DNA from: an uncultured Clostridia bacterium
GTDB taxonomy: Bacteria > Bacillota > Clostridia > TANB77 > CAG-508
NCBI GenBank assembly: GCA_944387445.1
Contig: CALXEX010000007.1
Span: forward strand, 1 to 62,583
Direction of reading: 5' to 3'
DNA: 62,583 nucleotides
Part shown: positions 17,543 through 26,044 of the stretch, in pieces
Layout: each line of letters opens with the position of its first letter
How positions within the stretch are numbered: position 1 is the stretch's first letter
Made by a program: the position numbers and the translations under genes
Notes under the pieces: model-generated
The model's input: only the letters and a program-made list of their open reading frames with translations
Databases searched by the model: none
What the model was told of the DNA's origin: nothing

Positions 17543-18451
17543 CTAATTCATCTCAACTTTTCCAATAATATCCTTGATATCTTCTACATTGCATTTTCTC
17601 ATATATTCTTCAATCCCTTCAACAACTTTTACGCTTGTATATGGGTCTATAAAGTTTCCAGCACCGATTGAAACGGTTGTTGCACCTGCTAGCATAAATT
17701 CGATAGCATCTTCTCCAGATACAATTCCACCTAATCCCATAATCGGAATATTGACTGCTTGTGCTACTTGGTATACCATTCTAACAGCTACTGGTCTGAT
17801 AGCTGGTCCTGATAGTCCACCTGTATTATTAGCAAGAACTGGTTTTCTTTTATAAATATCAATTTTCATAGCTAATAATGTATTGATTAAAGAAACTGCA
17901 TCTGCTCCACCATCTTCTACACCTTTTGCAATTCCTGCAATATCTGTTACATTTGGCGTTAGTTTTACAATTAATGGTTTATCTAATACTTTCCTTACTT
18001 CGCTTGTTACTTTTTTAACACCTTCATATGTATTTCCAAAAGCCATACAACCTTCTTTTACGTTTGGGCAAGATAAGTTTAATTCTACACCATCAATATC
18101 TAAGTTATTTAATATCTTACACAATTCTACATATTCATCTATTGAACTTCCACAAGCATTGACAATGATTTTTGTGTCAAATTTTCTTAAAAATGGTAAA
18201 TCATTATTTGCAAAATATTCTACCCCTGGATTTTGAAGTCCAATACTATTTAACATTCCGCTTGGCGTTTCACATACTCTTGATGGTTTGTTCCCACTTT
18301 TTGGTTTTAATGATGTTCCTTTTGTGATAACTGCTCCTAATTTTCCCAAATCGAAAAAGTCTGCATATTCTCTGCCATATCCAAATGTACCAGATGCAAC
18401 GGTTACTGGATTTTTCATTTCGATTCCTGCAAAATTCACTTTCGTATTCAT
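17543..18451 (-). CDS. pyrD: dihydroorotate dehydrogenase, catalytic subunit (type 1B)
   Basis: FMN enzyme oxidising dihydroorotate to orotate. The start at 18451 is preferred (AGGA 9 bases upstream), giving 302 residues. The FMN-barrel motifs are clear: VTVASGTFGYG, NLSCPNVKEG with the catalytic Cys of class 1 enzymes, VKLTPNVTDI, IMGLGGIVSGEDAIEFM and VSIGAGNF. The type 1B assignment rests on pyrK (19140) in the same cluster, which passes electrons to NAD. It is the last pyr gene before the terminator. Confidence 0.95.
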   Translation of the reverse strand: MNTKVNFAGIEMKNPVTVASGTFGYGREYADFFDLGKLGAVITKGTSLKPKSGNKPSRVCETPSGMLNSIGLQNPGVEYFANNDLPFLRKFDTKIIVNACGSSIDEYVELCKILNNLDIDGVELNLSCPNVKEGCMAFGNTYEGVKKVTSEVRKVLDKPLIVKLTPNVTDIAGIAKGVEDGGADAVSLINTLLAMKIDIYKRKPVLANNTGGLSGPAIRPVAVRMVYQVAQAVNIPIMGLGGIVSGEDAIEFMLAGATTVSIGAGNFIDPYTSVKVVEGIEEYMRKCNVEDIKDIIGKVEMN

Positions 18452-18512
18452 ACGTTTCATTCCTTTCTTCTCTGTTTAGAAAACAAATTATTTTTATAAT
18501 AATCTTTTCTAT

Positions 18513-19052
18513 TTATTTTTGCTTTATTTTTTCTATCTGTTGTTGTAAATCTATATCCGACATTTCTTCAATAAACTGTATGATTTTTTCTAGTTTTAAA
18601 TATTGGGGCTTTTGCTTTAGTGGATTCATATATTTTTTTATTTTCTTCATGACTTCTATATGATATCTTTCTGTAATTTCTGCATTTAAGCAATCATAAT
18701 CATTATGAAATGTGTCATGATTTTTCTTTGCTTGTTTTGCTTCTTCTCTAAAATGAATTCTATCAAAATAATCATCTGTTAATAAATGGATAAAATATCC
18801 TTTCCAATAATCTCTGCTTAAATCTACTTTTTCATCTTGCAAAAATTTATCTAAATAGATGATTTGGTCATCTCTTGCCCAATCTCCCCACTTTCCATAA
18901 TGTGTTTCACTTTTAGAAATATTTTTATTTTCTATTGGGATATAATCTGGTGCAATAGACCCTTCTATAAATTCATCTATATCTTTGATTTCTTTTTCAT
19001 GTTTTTTTGCATATTGTTTTGCTATGGCAATATGTATTGTAAATCCTGGCAT
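18513..19052 (-). CDS. zinc-dependent phospholipase C-like protein
   Basis: Protein of 179 residues with the helical metal-binding pattern of the zinc-dependent phospholipase C family: an early TIHIAIAKQYA, GSIAPDYIP, KGYFIHLLTDDYFDR and His/Asp-rich KKNHDTFHNDYDCLN. These supply His and Asp residues at spacings expected for the metal site. It has no signal peptide, so a cytoplasmic hydrolase is more likely than a secreted lipase. It lies between pyrK and pyrD in the same direction, without obvious metabolic link. Confidence 0.6.
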   Translation of the reverse strand: MPGFTIHIAIAKQYAKKHEKEIKDIDEFIEGSIAPDYIPIENKNISKSETHYGKWGDWARDDQIIYLDKFLQDEKVDLSRDYWKGYFIHLLTDDYFDRIHFREEAKQAKKNHDTFHNDYDCLNAEITERYHIEVMKKIKKYMNPLKQKPQYLKLEKIIQFIEEMSDIDLQQQIEKIKQK

Positions 19053-19139
19053 TTTGATTCCTCTTTCTTATTTTGGGAAAAAAATTTAATGCATCCCCCA
19101 ATTATATAACTATATTTATCTTTCATTATTTATTTAAAA

Positions 19140-19931
19140 CTAAATCTCTACATCTCTTGCATTAAATACTGGTCCACCTTTACAAACATGAAAATATTCT
19201 GGTGCATCTTTTGGACTTTTTGCTGTTTTCACTGCACAACCTAAACATACACCTAGTCCACATCCCATTTTTTCTTCTAGAGATATTTGACATTCGATGT
19301 TATTTTCAAGTGCATATTTTTGAACTGCTTTTAACATTGGAAGTGGTCCACAAGCATAGATACAATCATAATGCTCTTTTTTCATGTATTCCATTAAATA
19401 GTCTATAGCAAATCCTTTATTTTTATAGCTTCCATCATCTGTTGTAATAACTAAACTGTCTGTTACTTCCTCAAATTCTTTTTCTAACATAACAAAATCT
19501 TGATTTCTAAATCCTAAATAGCAATGTACTTCTTTTTTTTCAGCTTTTGCTTCTTTAGAAAGTTCATATAATGGGAATATTCCAATTCCTCCACCAATAA
19601 CTGCTAGCTTGTTAAATTTATCTGTTTTAAATGTTCCATATCCTAATGGTCCGATAATATCTATTTTGTCTCCAACTTCTTTTCTTGCTAATATTTCTGT
19701 TCCTTTTCCTTTTACTTGGAAAATAAATTCTAGAATTCCATTTTTTCTATCTAAATTATAAATACTAATTGGTCTTCTTAAAAATGGTTCTACTTGGTCT
19801 GTTACTCTAATTTCTATAAAGTTTCCTGGTTTCGCATCTTCTACGATTTCACTTGCTTTTACACTAAATTTGTAAATGCCTTTAATTACTTCTTCTTTTT
19901 CTACCAATTTTGCTAATACTTGCTTTGGCAT
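19140..19931 (-). CDS. pyrK: dihydroorotate dehydrogenase electron-transfer subunit
   Basis: FAD and 2Fe-2S subunit that reoxidises PyrD with NAD. The 263 residues show the ferredoxin-reductase-like layout: RRPISIYNLD for FAD (about 53-62), GPLGYGTF, the NAD-binding IGGGIGIFPLY and CGPLPMLKAV. The C-terminal cluster EKMGCGLGVCLGCAVKT plus a fourth Cys in FHVCKGGPVF binds the 2Fe-2S centre. It begins 3 bases after the NUDIX gene stop. Confidence 0.95.
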   Translation of the reverse strand: MPKQVLAKLVEKEEVIKGIYKFSVKASEIVEDAKPGNFIEIRVTDQVEPFLRRPISIYNLDRKNGILEFIFQVKGKGTEILARKEVGDKIDIIGPLGYGTFKTDKFNKLAVIGGGIGIFPLYELSKEAKAEKKEVHCYLGFRNQDFVMLEKEFEEVTDSLVITTDDGSYKNKGFAIDYLMEYMKKEHYDCIYACGPLPMLKAVQKYALENNIECQISLEEKMGCGLGVCLGCAVKTAKSPKDAPEYFHVCKGGPVFNARDVEI

Positions 19932-19934
19932 GTG

Positions 19935-20355
19935 TTATCCCTCCTCTTCTTTATAATGTTTCACAGCATGTTTTGTTGTGATTGTTAAATTTTCTGGTAA
20001 TGCATGTAAATTAAACCATTGCATATCTGTGTGTTTAGTCGGTTCCATAATTTTAGGCTCCCCTTTTGTGATTCTACACAAAAAGCTTGGAGATACCCAA
20101 TGTTGATTTTCGTTTTTTACAATGTGGTCACAAATTCCCAATAATTTTTCTACTTTAATTTCTATACCACATTCTTCTTTTACTTCTCTTTTGACAGCAT
20201 CTTCAAAAGTTTCCATCCATTCTAATTTTCCACCTGGTATACTCCAATAGCCTTTTTCTGGTTCTTTATTTCTTTGTTGTAATAATAACTGTCCTTTTTC
20301 ATTTATAATAAATGCTCCGGCAACCTACACCTATATAATCTTTACCTGGTTTCAT
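19935..20355 (-). CDS. NUDIX hydrolase, read through a +1 shift at CGG
   Basis: Hydrolase of nucleoside diphosphate derivatives, about 139 residues once joined. The first 12 codons (MKPGKDYIGVGC) meet CGG at 20319-20317 and the frame stops six codons later. Skipping the C at 20319 gives Gly and continues GAFIINEKGQLLLQQRN, then the NUDIX box from GGKLEWMETFEDAV to REVKEECG. The repaired GVGCGAFI is the usual start of a NUDIX fold. The C-terminal frame alone lacks half the NUDIX box. It lies between pyrF and pyrK and may clean damaged nucleotides. Confidence 0.75.
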
Positions 20356-20394
20356 ATTTTTCACTTCTTCCTGTGATAATACTTCTTCATTTTT

Positions 20395-21321
20395 CTATTT
20401 AATTGCTTGATTTAATTCATCTCTCATTCTAATCGCCTCTGCTCTTGTTGCTTTTGCAAAATCCTCTTCTGTGTACTTATCTTTCCATAGTTCTGATTTG
20501 TATGCACACATTAATCCTCTAGAACTATTGACAATTCCACCAATTCCATTTTCATCAAATCCTAAAGCAATATCTTCTGCTTTTCCTCCTTGTGCTCCAT
20601 AACCTGGTATTAAGAAAAAGGTATGTGGTGCTGTTTTTCTTAAGTCTTGCAATTGTTTTGGATATGTTGCACCTACCACAGTTGAAATACTACTATATCC
20701 ATATTCTCCTCTCAAATCTTTTCCCCATTCTTCCACAAGTTTTGCAACTTTTGTGTATATTTCTTCGCCTGTTTCTAGTTTCAAGTCTTGTAATTCCCCA
20801 GATGATGGATTTGATGTTTTATCAAGAATAAATACACCTTTTCCATATTTTTGTGCGTCTTCTATAAATGGTTTCACTCCATCAATTCCTAAATATGGAT
20901 TTACTGTTACAAAATCCACATCATAAATGCTTTCTTCTTTTTCTCCTATCTTTGTTTTTCCTATAAAAGAACTTGAATACGCTTTTGCAGTACTTCCAAT
21001 ATCTCCTCTTTTGATATCTGCTATAACAATCATACCTTTTTCTTTTGCATATTTACAAGTTTCCTCAAAAGCTTTCATTCCATATAATCCATACATTTCA
21101 TAAAATGCAATTTGTGGTTTTATGGCTGGTATAATGTCATATGTTGCATCAATTAATGCTTTATTGAATTCTACAATTGCTTTTTCTACACCTTCTAGAT
21201 TTTCTTCATATTTATTTCTAATACATTCTGGTATCATTTCATATCTAGGGTCTAATCCCATAACCGTTGGGTTATTGGTTTCTTTTATTTTATCAATTAA
21301 TTTGTCCATTGCATTTATCAT
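20395..21321 (-). CDS. pyrF: orotidine 5'-phosphate decarboxylase (type 2)
   Basis: Final step to UMP. It has about 308 residues, longer than type 1 PyrF and typical of the type 2 subfamily. Motifs: TVMGLDPRYEMIPE near the start, the catalytic IADIKRGDIGSTA (Asp-Lys-Asp triad region), VTVNPYLGIDGVKPF, IPGYGAQGG and IVNSSRGLM at the phosphate site. A TTG at 21327 is an equally possible start, because AGGA lies 5 bases before it and 11 before this ATG. Confidence 0.95.
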   Translation of the reverse strand: MINAMDKLIDKIKETNNPTVMGLDPRYEMIPECIRNKYEENLEGVEKAIVEFNKALIDATYDIIPAIKPQIAFYEMYGLYGMKAFEETCKYAKEKGMIVIADIKRGDIGSTAKAYSSSFIGKTKIGEKEESIYDVDFVTVNPYLGIDGVKPFIEDAQKYGKGVFILDKTSNPSSGELQDLKLETGEEIYTKVAKLVEEWGKDLRGEYGYSSISTVVGATYPKQLQDLRKTAPHTFFLIPGYGAQGGKAEDIALGFDENGIGGIVNSSRGLMCAYKSELWKDKYTEEDFAKATRAEAIRMRDELNQAIK

Positions 21322-21399
21322 TTTCAATTCATTCCTTTCTAAATCGCAAACTTCACATCTATGAGTTGAAATCTTTTATTTCGTCAATGTACATCGTTC

Positions 21400-21757
21400 T
21401 TATTTTGTTAATTCTTCCCATTCTTTTTCTTTAAATCCTACATATATTTTCTCTTGTGTTATTAATAATGGTCGTTTAATTAACATCCCATCTGATGTTA
21501 GTAATGTTATTTTTTCCTTATCTGACATGCTTGGTAATTTTTCTTTTAAATGTAATTCTTTATATTTTAATCCGACTTGTGTTAAAAAATTTCTTTATTT
21601 CATATCCACTTTTCTTTATCCATGTTTCTAATTCTTTTTCTGTTGGTGTTTCTAAGACAATGTTTCTATCTTGAAATGCAATCTTGTTTTTTTCCAACCA
21701 TTGTTTTGCCTTTTTACAAGTTGAACATTTTGGATATTCTATAAATATATTTTCCAA
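21400..21757 (-). CDS. ArsC/Spx-family (thioredoxin-fold) protein, read through a +1 shift at CGG
   Basis: Small thioredoxin-fold protein, 118 residues once joined, the exact family length. The N-terminal part has the YPKCSTCKKAKQWL redox motif (CxxC). The frame meets AGT CGG ATT at 21577-21569 and stops four codons on. Skipping the C at 21574 gives FFNTSGLKYKELHLKEKLP, then SDGMLIKRPLL and VGFKEKEWEEL, all standard for arsenate reductase-like/YffB proteins; the Gly of NTSG is a family residue. Whether it reduces arsenate or acts as a regulator cannot be told. Confidence 0.75.
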
Positions 21758-21879
21758 AGTGATTTCTCTCTTTCTTTCCTAATTACTATCAAATATTGGG
21801 TTAAGCCTTTTAGCAGGCCTGTTTTTTTATTGTTTAATTTTTTTATTGATTTTTTTAATGTTCTGAAAATTTCAAAACA

Positions 21880-21924
21880 GGTCTGTCCCTTTTGGACAAA
21901 AAATGTCCGTTTTGGCACGTCCCC
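21880..21924. repeat. 45-base dispersed repeat, copy 2
   Basis: Minus strand begins GGGGACGTGCCAAAACGGAC, contains the palindrome GGACATTTTTTGTCC and ends AAAAGGGACAGACC. It matches 7208-7252 and lies 6 bases past the pyrC stop. Confidence 0.75.
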
Positions 21925-21930
21925 AATCGT

Positions 21931-23208
21931 TCATCCTTCGAATACAACTCTTCCGTTTACAATTGTATATTTTACTTTTCCCTTTAATGTTTTTCCGATA
22001 AATGGACTATTTTTTGATTTAGATACAATCATTTCTTTTGTATATACATATTCTTCATTTGGATCAAATATGGTGATATCTGCCATTTTTCCTGCTTCTA
22101 TACTTCCTCTTTCATTATCAATATGTAATAATTTTGATGGTGTATATGATGTAAGTCTTACTAGATTTAAGTAATCAATATGTCCTGGGTCTACTAAATT
22201 CATAATTTCAGCTGGAAGTGCTGTTTCAAATCCTATAATTCCATTTGGTGCTTTTGCTAGTTCTACATTTTTTTCTGATTCTGCATGTGGTGCATGGTCT
22301 GTAATGATACAATCAATGGTTCCTTCTTTTAATCCTTCGATAATCGCTTGTCTATCTTTTTCTTCTCTTAAAGGAGGATTCATTTTTGCATTTGTTCCTG
22401 ATTTTAATACTTCATCTACTGTAAATGTGAAATAGTGTGGACAAGTTTCACAAGTAATTTTAACACCTCTTTTTTTGGCATCTCTTATCATATCTTTACT
22501 TGTTTTTGTGCTAATGTGACAAATATGTCCTCTAACTCCATTTGTTTCTGATATTACGATTTCTCTTGCTGCCATGATTTCTTCTGCTTCTGGTAATACC
22601 CCTTGTACACCTAATTGATCTGCAACAGGTCCTGCATTGATTGCACCTGCTGATACAGATTTTTCTTCACAATGTGATGCTACATATGTTCCTAATTTAT
22701 CTGCTTCTATCATAGCTTGTCTCATCATTCTACTGTTAACAACTGGCATACCATCATCTGAAAAAGCAATAGCTCCTGCTTTTTTTAATTCTTCAAAGTT
22801 AACTAATTCTTCTCCTTTTTCTCCTTTACTTACAGAAGCATATGGTAACACATTACATAAATTAACTCTTTTAGCTTCATTGATAATATATGTTAATGTT
22901 TCTACATTGTCTGGTGTTGGCTTTGTATTTGGCATTGGGCAAATAGTTGTAAAGCCACCTGCAACAGCACTTTTTGAACCAGTTTCAATTGTTTCTTTAT
23001 GTTCTCCTCCTGGTTCTCTTAAATGACAATGTACATCTATCATACCAGGTATGATATTTAAATTTGTACAGTCTATTTCTTTATCTGCTGTTTCATTAAT
23101 GTTTTTTTCAACTTTTACAATTTTGTCATCCTCAATAAGAATATCATATTTGTCATCTAGTTTATTTTTATAATCGATTACATGTCCATTTTTTAATAAT
23201 AATTTCAT
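21931..23208 (-). CDS. pyrC: dihydroorotase (class I)
   Basis: Cyclises carbamoyl aspartate to dihydroorotate. It is a zinc amidohydrolase of 425 residues. The metal motif DVHCHLREPGGEHKET (about 58-73), GGFTTICPMPNTKP, YVASHCEEKS, GHICHIST, CETCPHYF and the catalytic Asp in CIITDHAPHA are all present, as is the C-terminal amidohydrolase segment. It follows pyrI in the pyr cluster. A 45-base repeat lies directly past its stop. Confidence 0.96.
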   Translation of the reverse strand: MKLLLKNGHVIDYKNKLDDKYDILIEDDKIVKVEKNINETADKEIDCTNLNIIPGMIDVHCHLREPGGEHKETIETGSKSAVAGGFTTICPMPNTKPTPDNVETLTYIINEAKRVNLCNVLPYASVSKGEKGEELVNFEELKKAGAIAFSDDGMPVVNSRMMRQAMIEADKLGTYVASHCEEKSVSAGAINAGPVADQLGVQGVLPEAEEIMAAREIVISETNGVRGHICHISTKTSKDMIRDAKKRGVKITCETCPHYFTFTVDEVLKSGTNAKMNPPLREEKDRQAIIEGLKEGTIDCIITDHAPHAESEKNVELAKAPNGIIGFETALPAEIMNLVDPGHIDYLNLVRLTSYTPSKLLHIDNERGSIEAGKMADITIFDPNEEYVYTKEMIVSKSKNSPFIGKTLKGKVKYTIVNGRVVFEG

Positions 23209-23287
23209 TTACATATCTTCCTTTCCTGCTTTTTATAGTATGCAAAACATCTGCTTTTATCTTGACTCTATTTAAGATTTTTTCATA

Positions 23288-23707
23288 TTATCTATTTACT
23301 TGTTCCTCACAATATTTACATCTATATACCACATGTTCTCTATCTGTTAATTCACAAATATGTGGTAATTCTTGTTCAATAGATGTAATACATCTTGGAT
23401 TTTTACATTTCACAACATTTACTAATTTTTCTGGAAGTTCTGGATGGAATTTTTCTATAATTTTTCCATCTTTAATTTTGTTTACTGTAATCTTTGGATC
23501 TAAATATCCTAATATATCTAAATTGATATCTAAATTTTCATCGATTTTTATAATATCCTTTTTTCCTGTTTTATTACTTTTTGCATTTTTGATAATCGCA
23601 ACAGATGTATCTAAATCTCCTAAATTCAAGTAATTATATATCTCAAAGCTTTTTCCAGCTTCTATATGGTCTATTACATATCCATTTTTTATACTATCTA
23701 TATTCAT
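23288..23707 (-). CDS. pyrI: aspartate carbamoyltransferase regulatory subunit
   Basis: Regulatory chain of 139 residues that binds nucleotide effectors and joins catalytic trimers. The N-terminal allosteric domain (GYVIDHIEAGKSFEIYNYL) is followed by the zinc domain with four cysteines in KCKNPRC and YRCKYC. It lies directly between pyrB and pyrC. A PyrB-PyrI enzyme points to feedback control by CTP/UTP rather than PyrR-type control alone. Confidence 0.95.
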   Translation of the reverse strand: MNIDSIKNGYVIDHIEAGKSFEIYNYLNLGDLDTSVAIIKNAKSNKTGKKDIIKIDENLDINLDILGYLDPKITVNKIKDGKIIEKFHPELPEKLVNVVKCKNPRCITSIEQELPHICELTDREHVVYRCKYCEEQVNR

Positions 23708-23786
23708 TGACTTCTTTTCCTTTCTTTTTCAAAATCAATTGTTAAACTTTTATATAACAAATTTCATATAATTAAATTTGATTATA

Positions 23787-24701
23787 TTATTTTATCTCTA
23801 GTAATTTTAATATTAATGCCATTCTAATAAATTTACCATTTTTGGCTTGTTTAAAATAGCATGCTCTTGGGTCATCATCCACTTCTACTGCTATTTCATT
23901 TACTCTTGGTAATGGGTGCATAATACATAAATCTTTTTTAGCATTTTTTAATTTTTCTTCATTTAAGATATAATAATCTTTTAATCTGATATAATCATCT
24001 TCATTAAAGAATCTTTCTTGTTGTACTCTTGTCATATATAAAATATCTAACTCTGGCATATATTCTTCCATATTGTTTGTTTCTACATATTCCATATGAT
24101 TTTTTTCTAATACATCTGTCTTTACATAGTCTGGCAATTTTAGTTCATCTGGTGAAATTAATACGATTTTAATATTGCTATATCTTGACATAGCTGTAAT
24201 TAAAGAATGAACAGTTCTTCCGAATTTTAAATCACCACAGATACCTATTGTTAAATCAGATAATCTGTGTTTCTCACAATGAATTGTTAATAAATCTGTT
24301 AATGTTTGTGTTGGATGACAATGACCTCCATCACCTGCATTAATAATTGGTACTTCTGCTTTCATAGAAGCAACAAATGGGGCACCTTCTTTTGGATGTC
24401 TCATAGCGATAATATCTGCATATCCGCCTACCATTCTAACAGTATCTTCAACTGTTTCTCCTTTTGAAGCAGAACTTGTATTGGCTGAAGAAAATCCCAA
24501 TACATTTCCTCCTAAATCTAACATGGCAGCTTCAAAACTTAATCTTGTTCTTGTACTTGGTTCATAAAATAAAGTTGCTAATTTTTTTCCTTCGCATTTT
24601 TTTGCATATTTTTCCTTGTTAGCCATAATGTCTTTTGCTACATTTATAAGTTCGTCAATTTCTTCTACTGATAAATCTTTGATATCAATTAAATGTTTCA
24701 T
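23787..24701 (-). CDS. pyrB: aspartate carbamoyltransferase catalytic subunit
   Basis: First committed step of pyrimidine synthesis. The 304 residues carry [13 protein letters not shown] with the carbamoyl-phosphate STRTR motif (about 51-55), [20 protein letters not shown] and [10 protein letters not shown]. It heads the minus-strand pyr cluster and has a consensus promoter and a good ribosome binding site (AAAGGAGG) upstream. No PyrR-binding anti-antiterminator structure is evident in the short leader. Confidence 0.97.
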   Translation of the reverse strand: MKHLIDIKDLSVEEIDELINVAKDIMANKEKYAKKCEGKKLATLFYEPSTRTRLSFEAAMLDLGGNVLGFSSANTSSASKGETVEDTVRMVGGYADIIAMRHPKEGAPFVASMKAEVPIINAGDGGHCHPTQTLTDLLTIHCEKHRLSDLTIGICGDLKFGRTVHSLITAMSRYSNIKIVLISPDELKLPDYVKTDVLEKNHMEYVETNNMEEYMPELDILYMTRVQQERFFNEDDYIRLKDYYILNEEKLKNAKKDLCIMHPLPRVNEIAVEVDDDPRACYFKQAKNGKFIRMALILKLLEIK

Positions 24702-24730
24702 GTTTTCCTCCTTTAATTTAATCTGTTATT

Positions 24731-24759
24731 ACTATACAGAAAAATCCTTGAAAAGTCAA
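24731..24759 (-). promoter_or_regulatory. pyr operon promoter
   Basis: Minus strand TTGACT (24759-24754), 17-base spacer, TATAGT (24736-24731). The leader before pyrB is only about 25 bases, which leaves little room for attenuation. Confidence 0.85.
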
Positions 24760-24854
24760 GAAAAAAGCATTCTAAGTTTCATTTTTTTAAGAACTCATAA
24801 TGCTTTCACCCTAAATATCTTCTCCATTTTATATTACCACTTTATTGATAAATT

Positions 24855-24886
24855 AAAAGGAGGTTCCATTCTAGGCTCCTCCTTTT
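24855..24886 (-). terminator. Rho-independent terminator
   Basis: AAAAGGAGG pairs with CCTCCTTTT just after the 48-residue membrane protein gene. Confidence 0.7.
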
Positions 24887-24892
24887 ACGGTT

Positions 24893-25039
24893 CTATGCAA
24901 AAATCACATAGACCCAACAAACAACCGCAATTACCAGACTTCCCGCTCTTAAGCGTTTTTCTTTTCTGGTCTCTGCTAGTAGGCAACTTAATGTAATTGC
25001 CAAGCAGGCACTTCCAATCACAATTGCTAAAATTTTCAT
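24893..25039 (-). CDS. small membrane protein (48 aa)
   Basis: MKILAIVIGSACLAITLSCL, then a basic loop (ETRKEKRLRAG) and a second hydrophobic segment (SLVIAVVCWVYVIFA). Two membrane helices joined by a positive loop are predicted. AAAGGAAA precedes the ATG and a terminator follows the stop, so it is probably expressed. No family is recognised. Confidence 0.6.
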   Translation of the reverse strand: MKILAIVIGSACLAITLSCLLAETRKEKRLRAGSLVIAVVCWVYVIFA

Positions 25040-25190
25040 TTTTTCCTTTCTGCTGTGATATCCCTCACAACTAGGTTTACTACTATAAGTTACTTTTCAT
25101 ATTATACCATTTTTTATAAAAAATTCAATAATTTATGTTAACATTTTTGTGCATAATATTATGCTACTATTGAAATTTCATTTAACCTTC

Positions 25191-25348
25191 ACTTATTCCC
25201 CTTTTTATATTATGATATTCCTAAGAAATTGAAGGAAGAATTTTTTATGTCTGTGATATTATGTCATATTTATTTGAAACAAAAGCTGTAAGATTTTGTG
25301 AAGAAAACAAACCTTTTTGGTATACATCTGGTAAAATAAAACCATATT
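25191..25348 (+). pseudogene. duplicated promoter and 5' end of the orotate phosphoribosyltransferase gene
   Basis: This stretch matches 28348-28502 closely, including leader, ribosome binding site and the codons for SYLFETKAVRFCEENKPFWY. A 2-base insertion after the start (GTCTGTGATA against GTCTGATA) destroys the frame. Similarity stops after GGTAAAATA and a few bases. The two copies are direct repeats around a 3-kb cassette. Confidence 0.8.
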
Positions 25349-25401
25349 CACTATCAAGAAAATTTATTTATGAACAAATTACAATATTATATTTATAAAT
25401 T

Positions 25402-25438
25402 AAAGAGATAAAATAATAAATTACCACTTTATCTCTTT
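25402..25438. terminator. bidirectional terminator
   Basis: AAAGAGATAAA pairs with TTTATCTCTTT just beyond the end of the gene at 25447-25833. Confidence 0.7.
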
Positions 25439-25446
25439 AACCATGA

Positions 25447-25833
25447 TTATATACTCTTTTTTATTTTAATTATATTGCTTTTCAATCTCTCTATCTTTGT
25501 ATTTAAAGCATTTATTTGAACATTATATAGTTGCAATAGTTTTTCCTTCTGAACTTCTGTTAATTCTTTTGTTAAATTGTATGCATTCTTTTGATTAATT
25601 CCAATTTTCTCTAAATCTTCTTGTATTTTTAATAGTTTTTTCTCTTCTGGATCTTCTGTAAATTTTAATGAATTAAAGAAATCATTTGGTTTTGTATTAT
25701 TCGTGTTTTGGATATCAGAAAAAAATGTATAATTAGTTTCTTTTTTACCACTTATCTTTTTAAAAAAGTTTATTATTTTTTTTAATATCCCTTGATGTTC
25801 TACCAGTTGTAAGCTAGTTTCATTTTCACTCAT
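25447..25833 (-). CDS. hypothetical coiled-coil protein (128 aa)
   Basis: With the start at 25833 (MSENETSLQLVEHQGI, after AGGAGGAGG) the protein has 128 residues. A short amphipathic basic helix (KKIINFFKKISGKK) could touch the membrane. The C-terminal half (NLTKELTEVQKEKLLQLYNV onward) is a predicted coiled coil. I recognise no family. It is the last gene of the minus-strand cassette bounded by the phosphoribosyltransferase repeats. Confidence 0.6.
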   Translation of the reverse strand: MSENETSLQLVEHQGILKKIINFFKKISGKKETNYTFFSDIQNTNNTKPNDFFNSLKFTEDPEEKKLLKIQEDLEKIGINQKNAYNLTKELTEVQKEKLLQLYNVQINALNTKIERLKSNIIKIKKSI

Positions 25834-25846
25834 ATTTAACCTCCTC

Positions 25847-26044
25847 CTATTGGTCATCTAAAGATACTTCATCACTAGGAGTCAATCCTTGATATTGATT
25901 TAACAAATCCTGTGCTGCTTTTTCTTTTTCTTTTAATTCTAATCTCTGTTGTGCTTTCTCAGCCACTTCTTTTGCAAATTTTTCTCCTGGTTCATCAATA
26001 TTTTGACCTGGATTTTCCTTTGATTTTTCTCTATTTTTTTTCAA
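25847..26044 (-). CDS. small charged protein (65 aa)
   Basis: Highly charged, mostly helical peptide (EKFAKEVAEKAQQRLELKEK) with no hydrophobic segment. The frame opens at a TTG inside the last codons of the upstream large protein (14-base overlap), so it is probably translationally coupled; its own ribosome binding site is weak. No family is recognised. Confidence 0.5.
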   Translation of the reverse strand: MKKNREKSKENPGQNIDEPGEKFAKEVAEKAQQRLELKEKEKAAQDLLNQYQGLTPSDEVSLDDQ

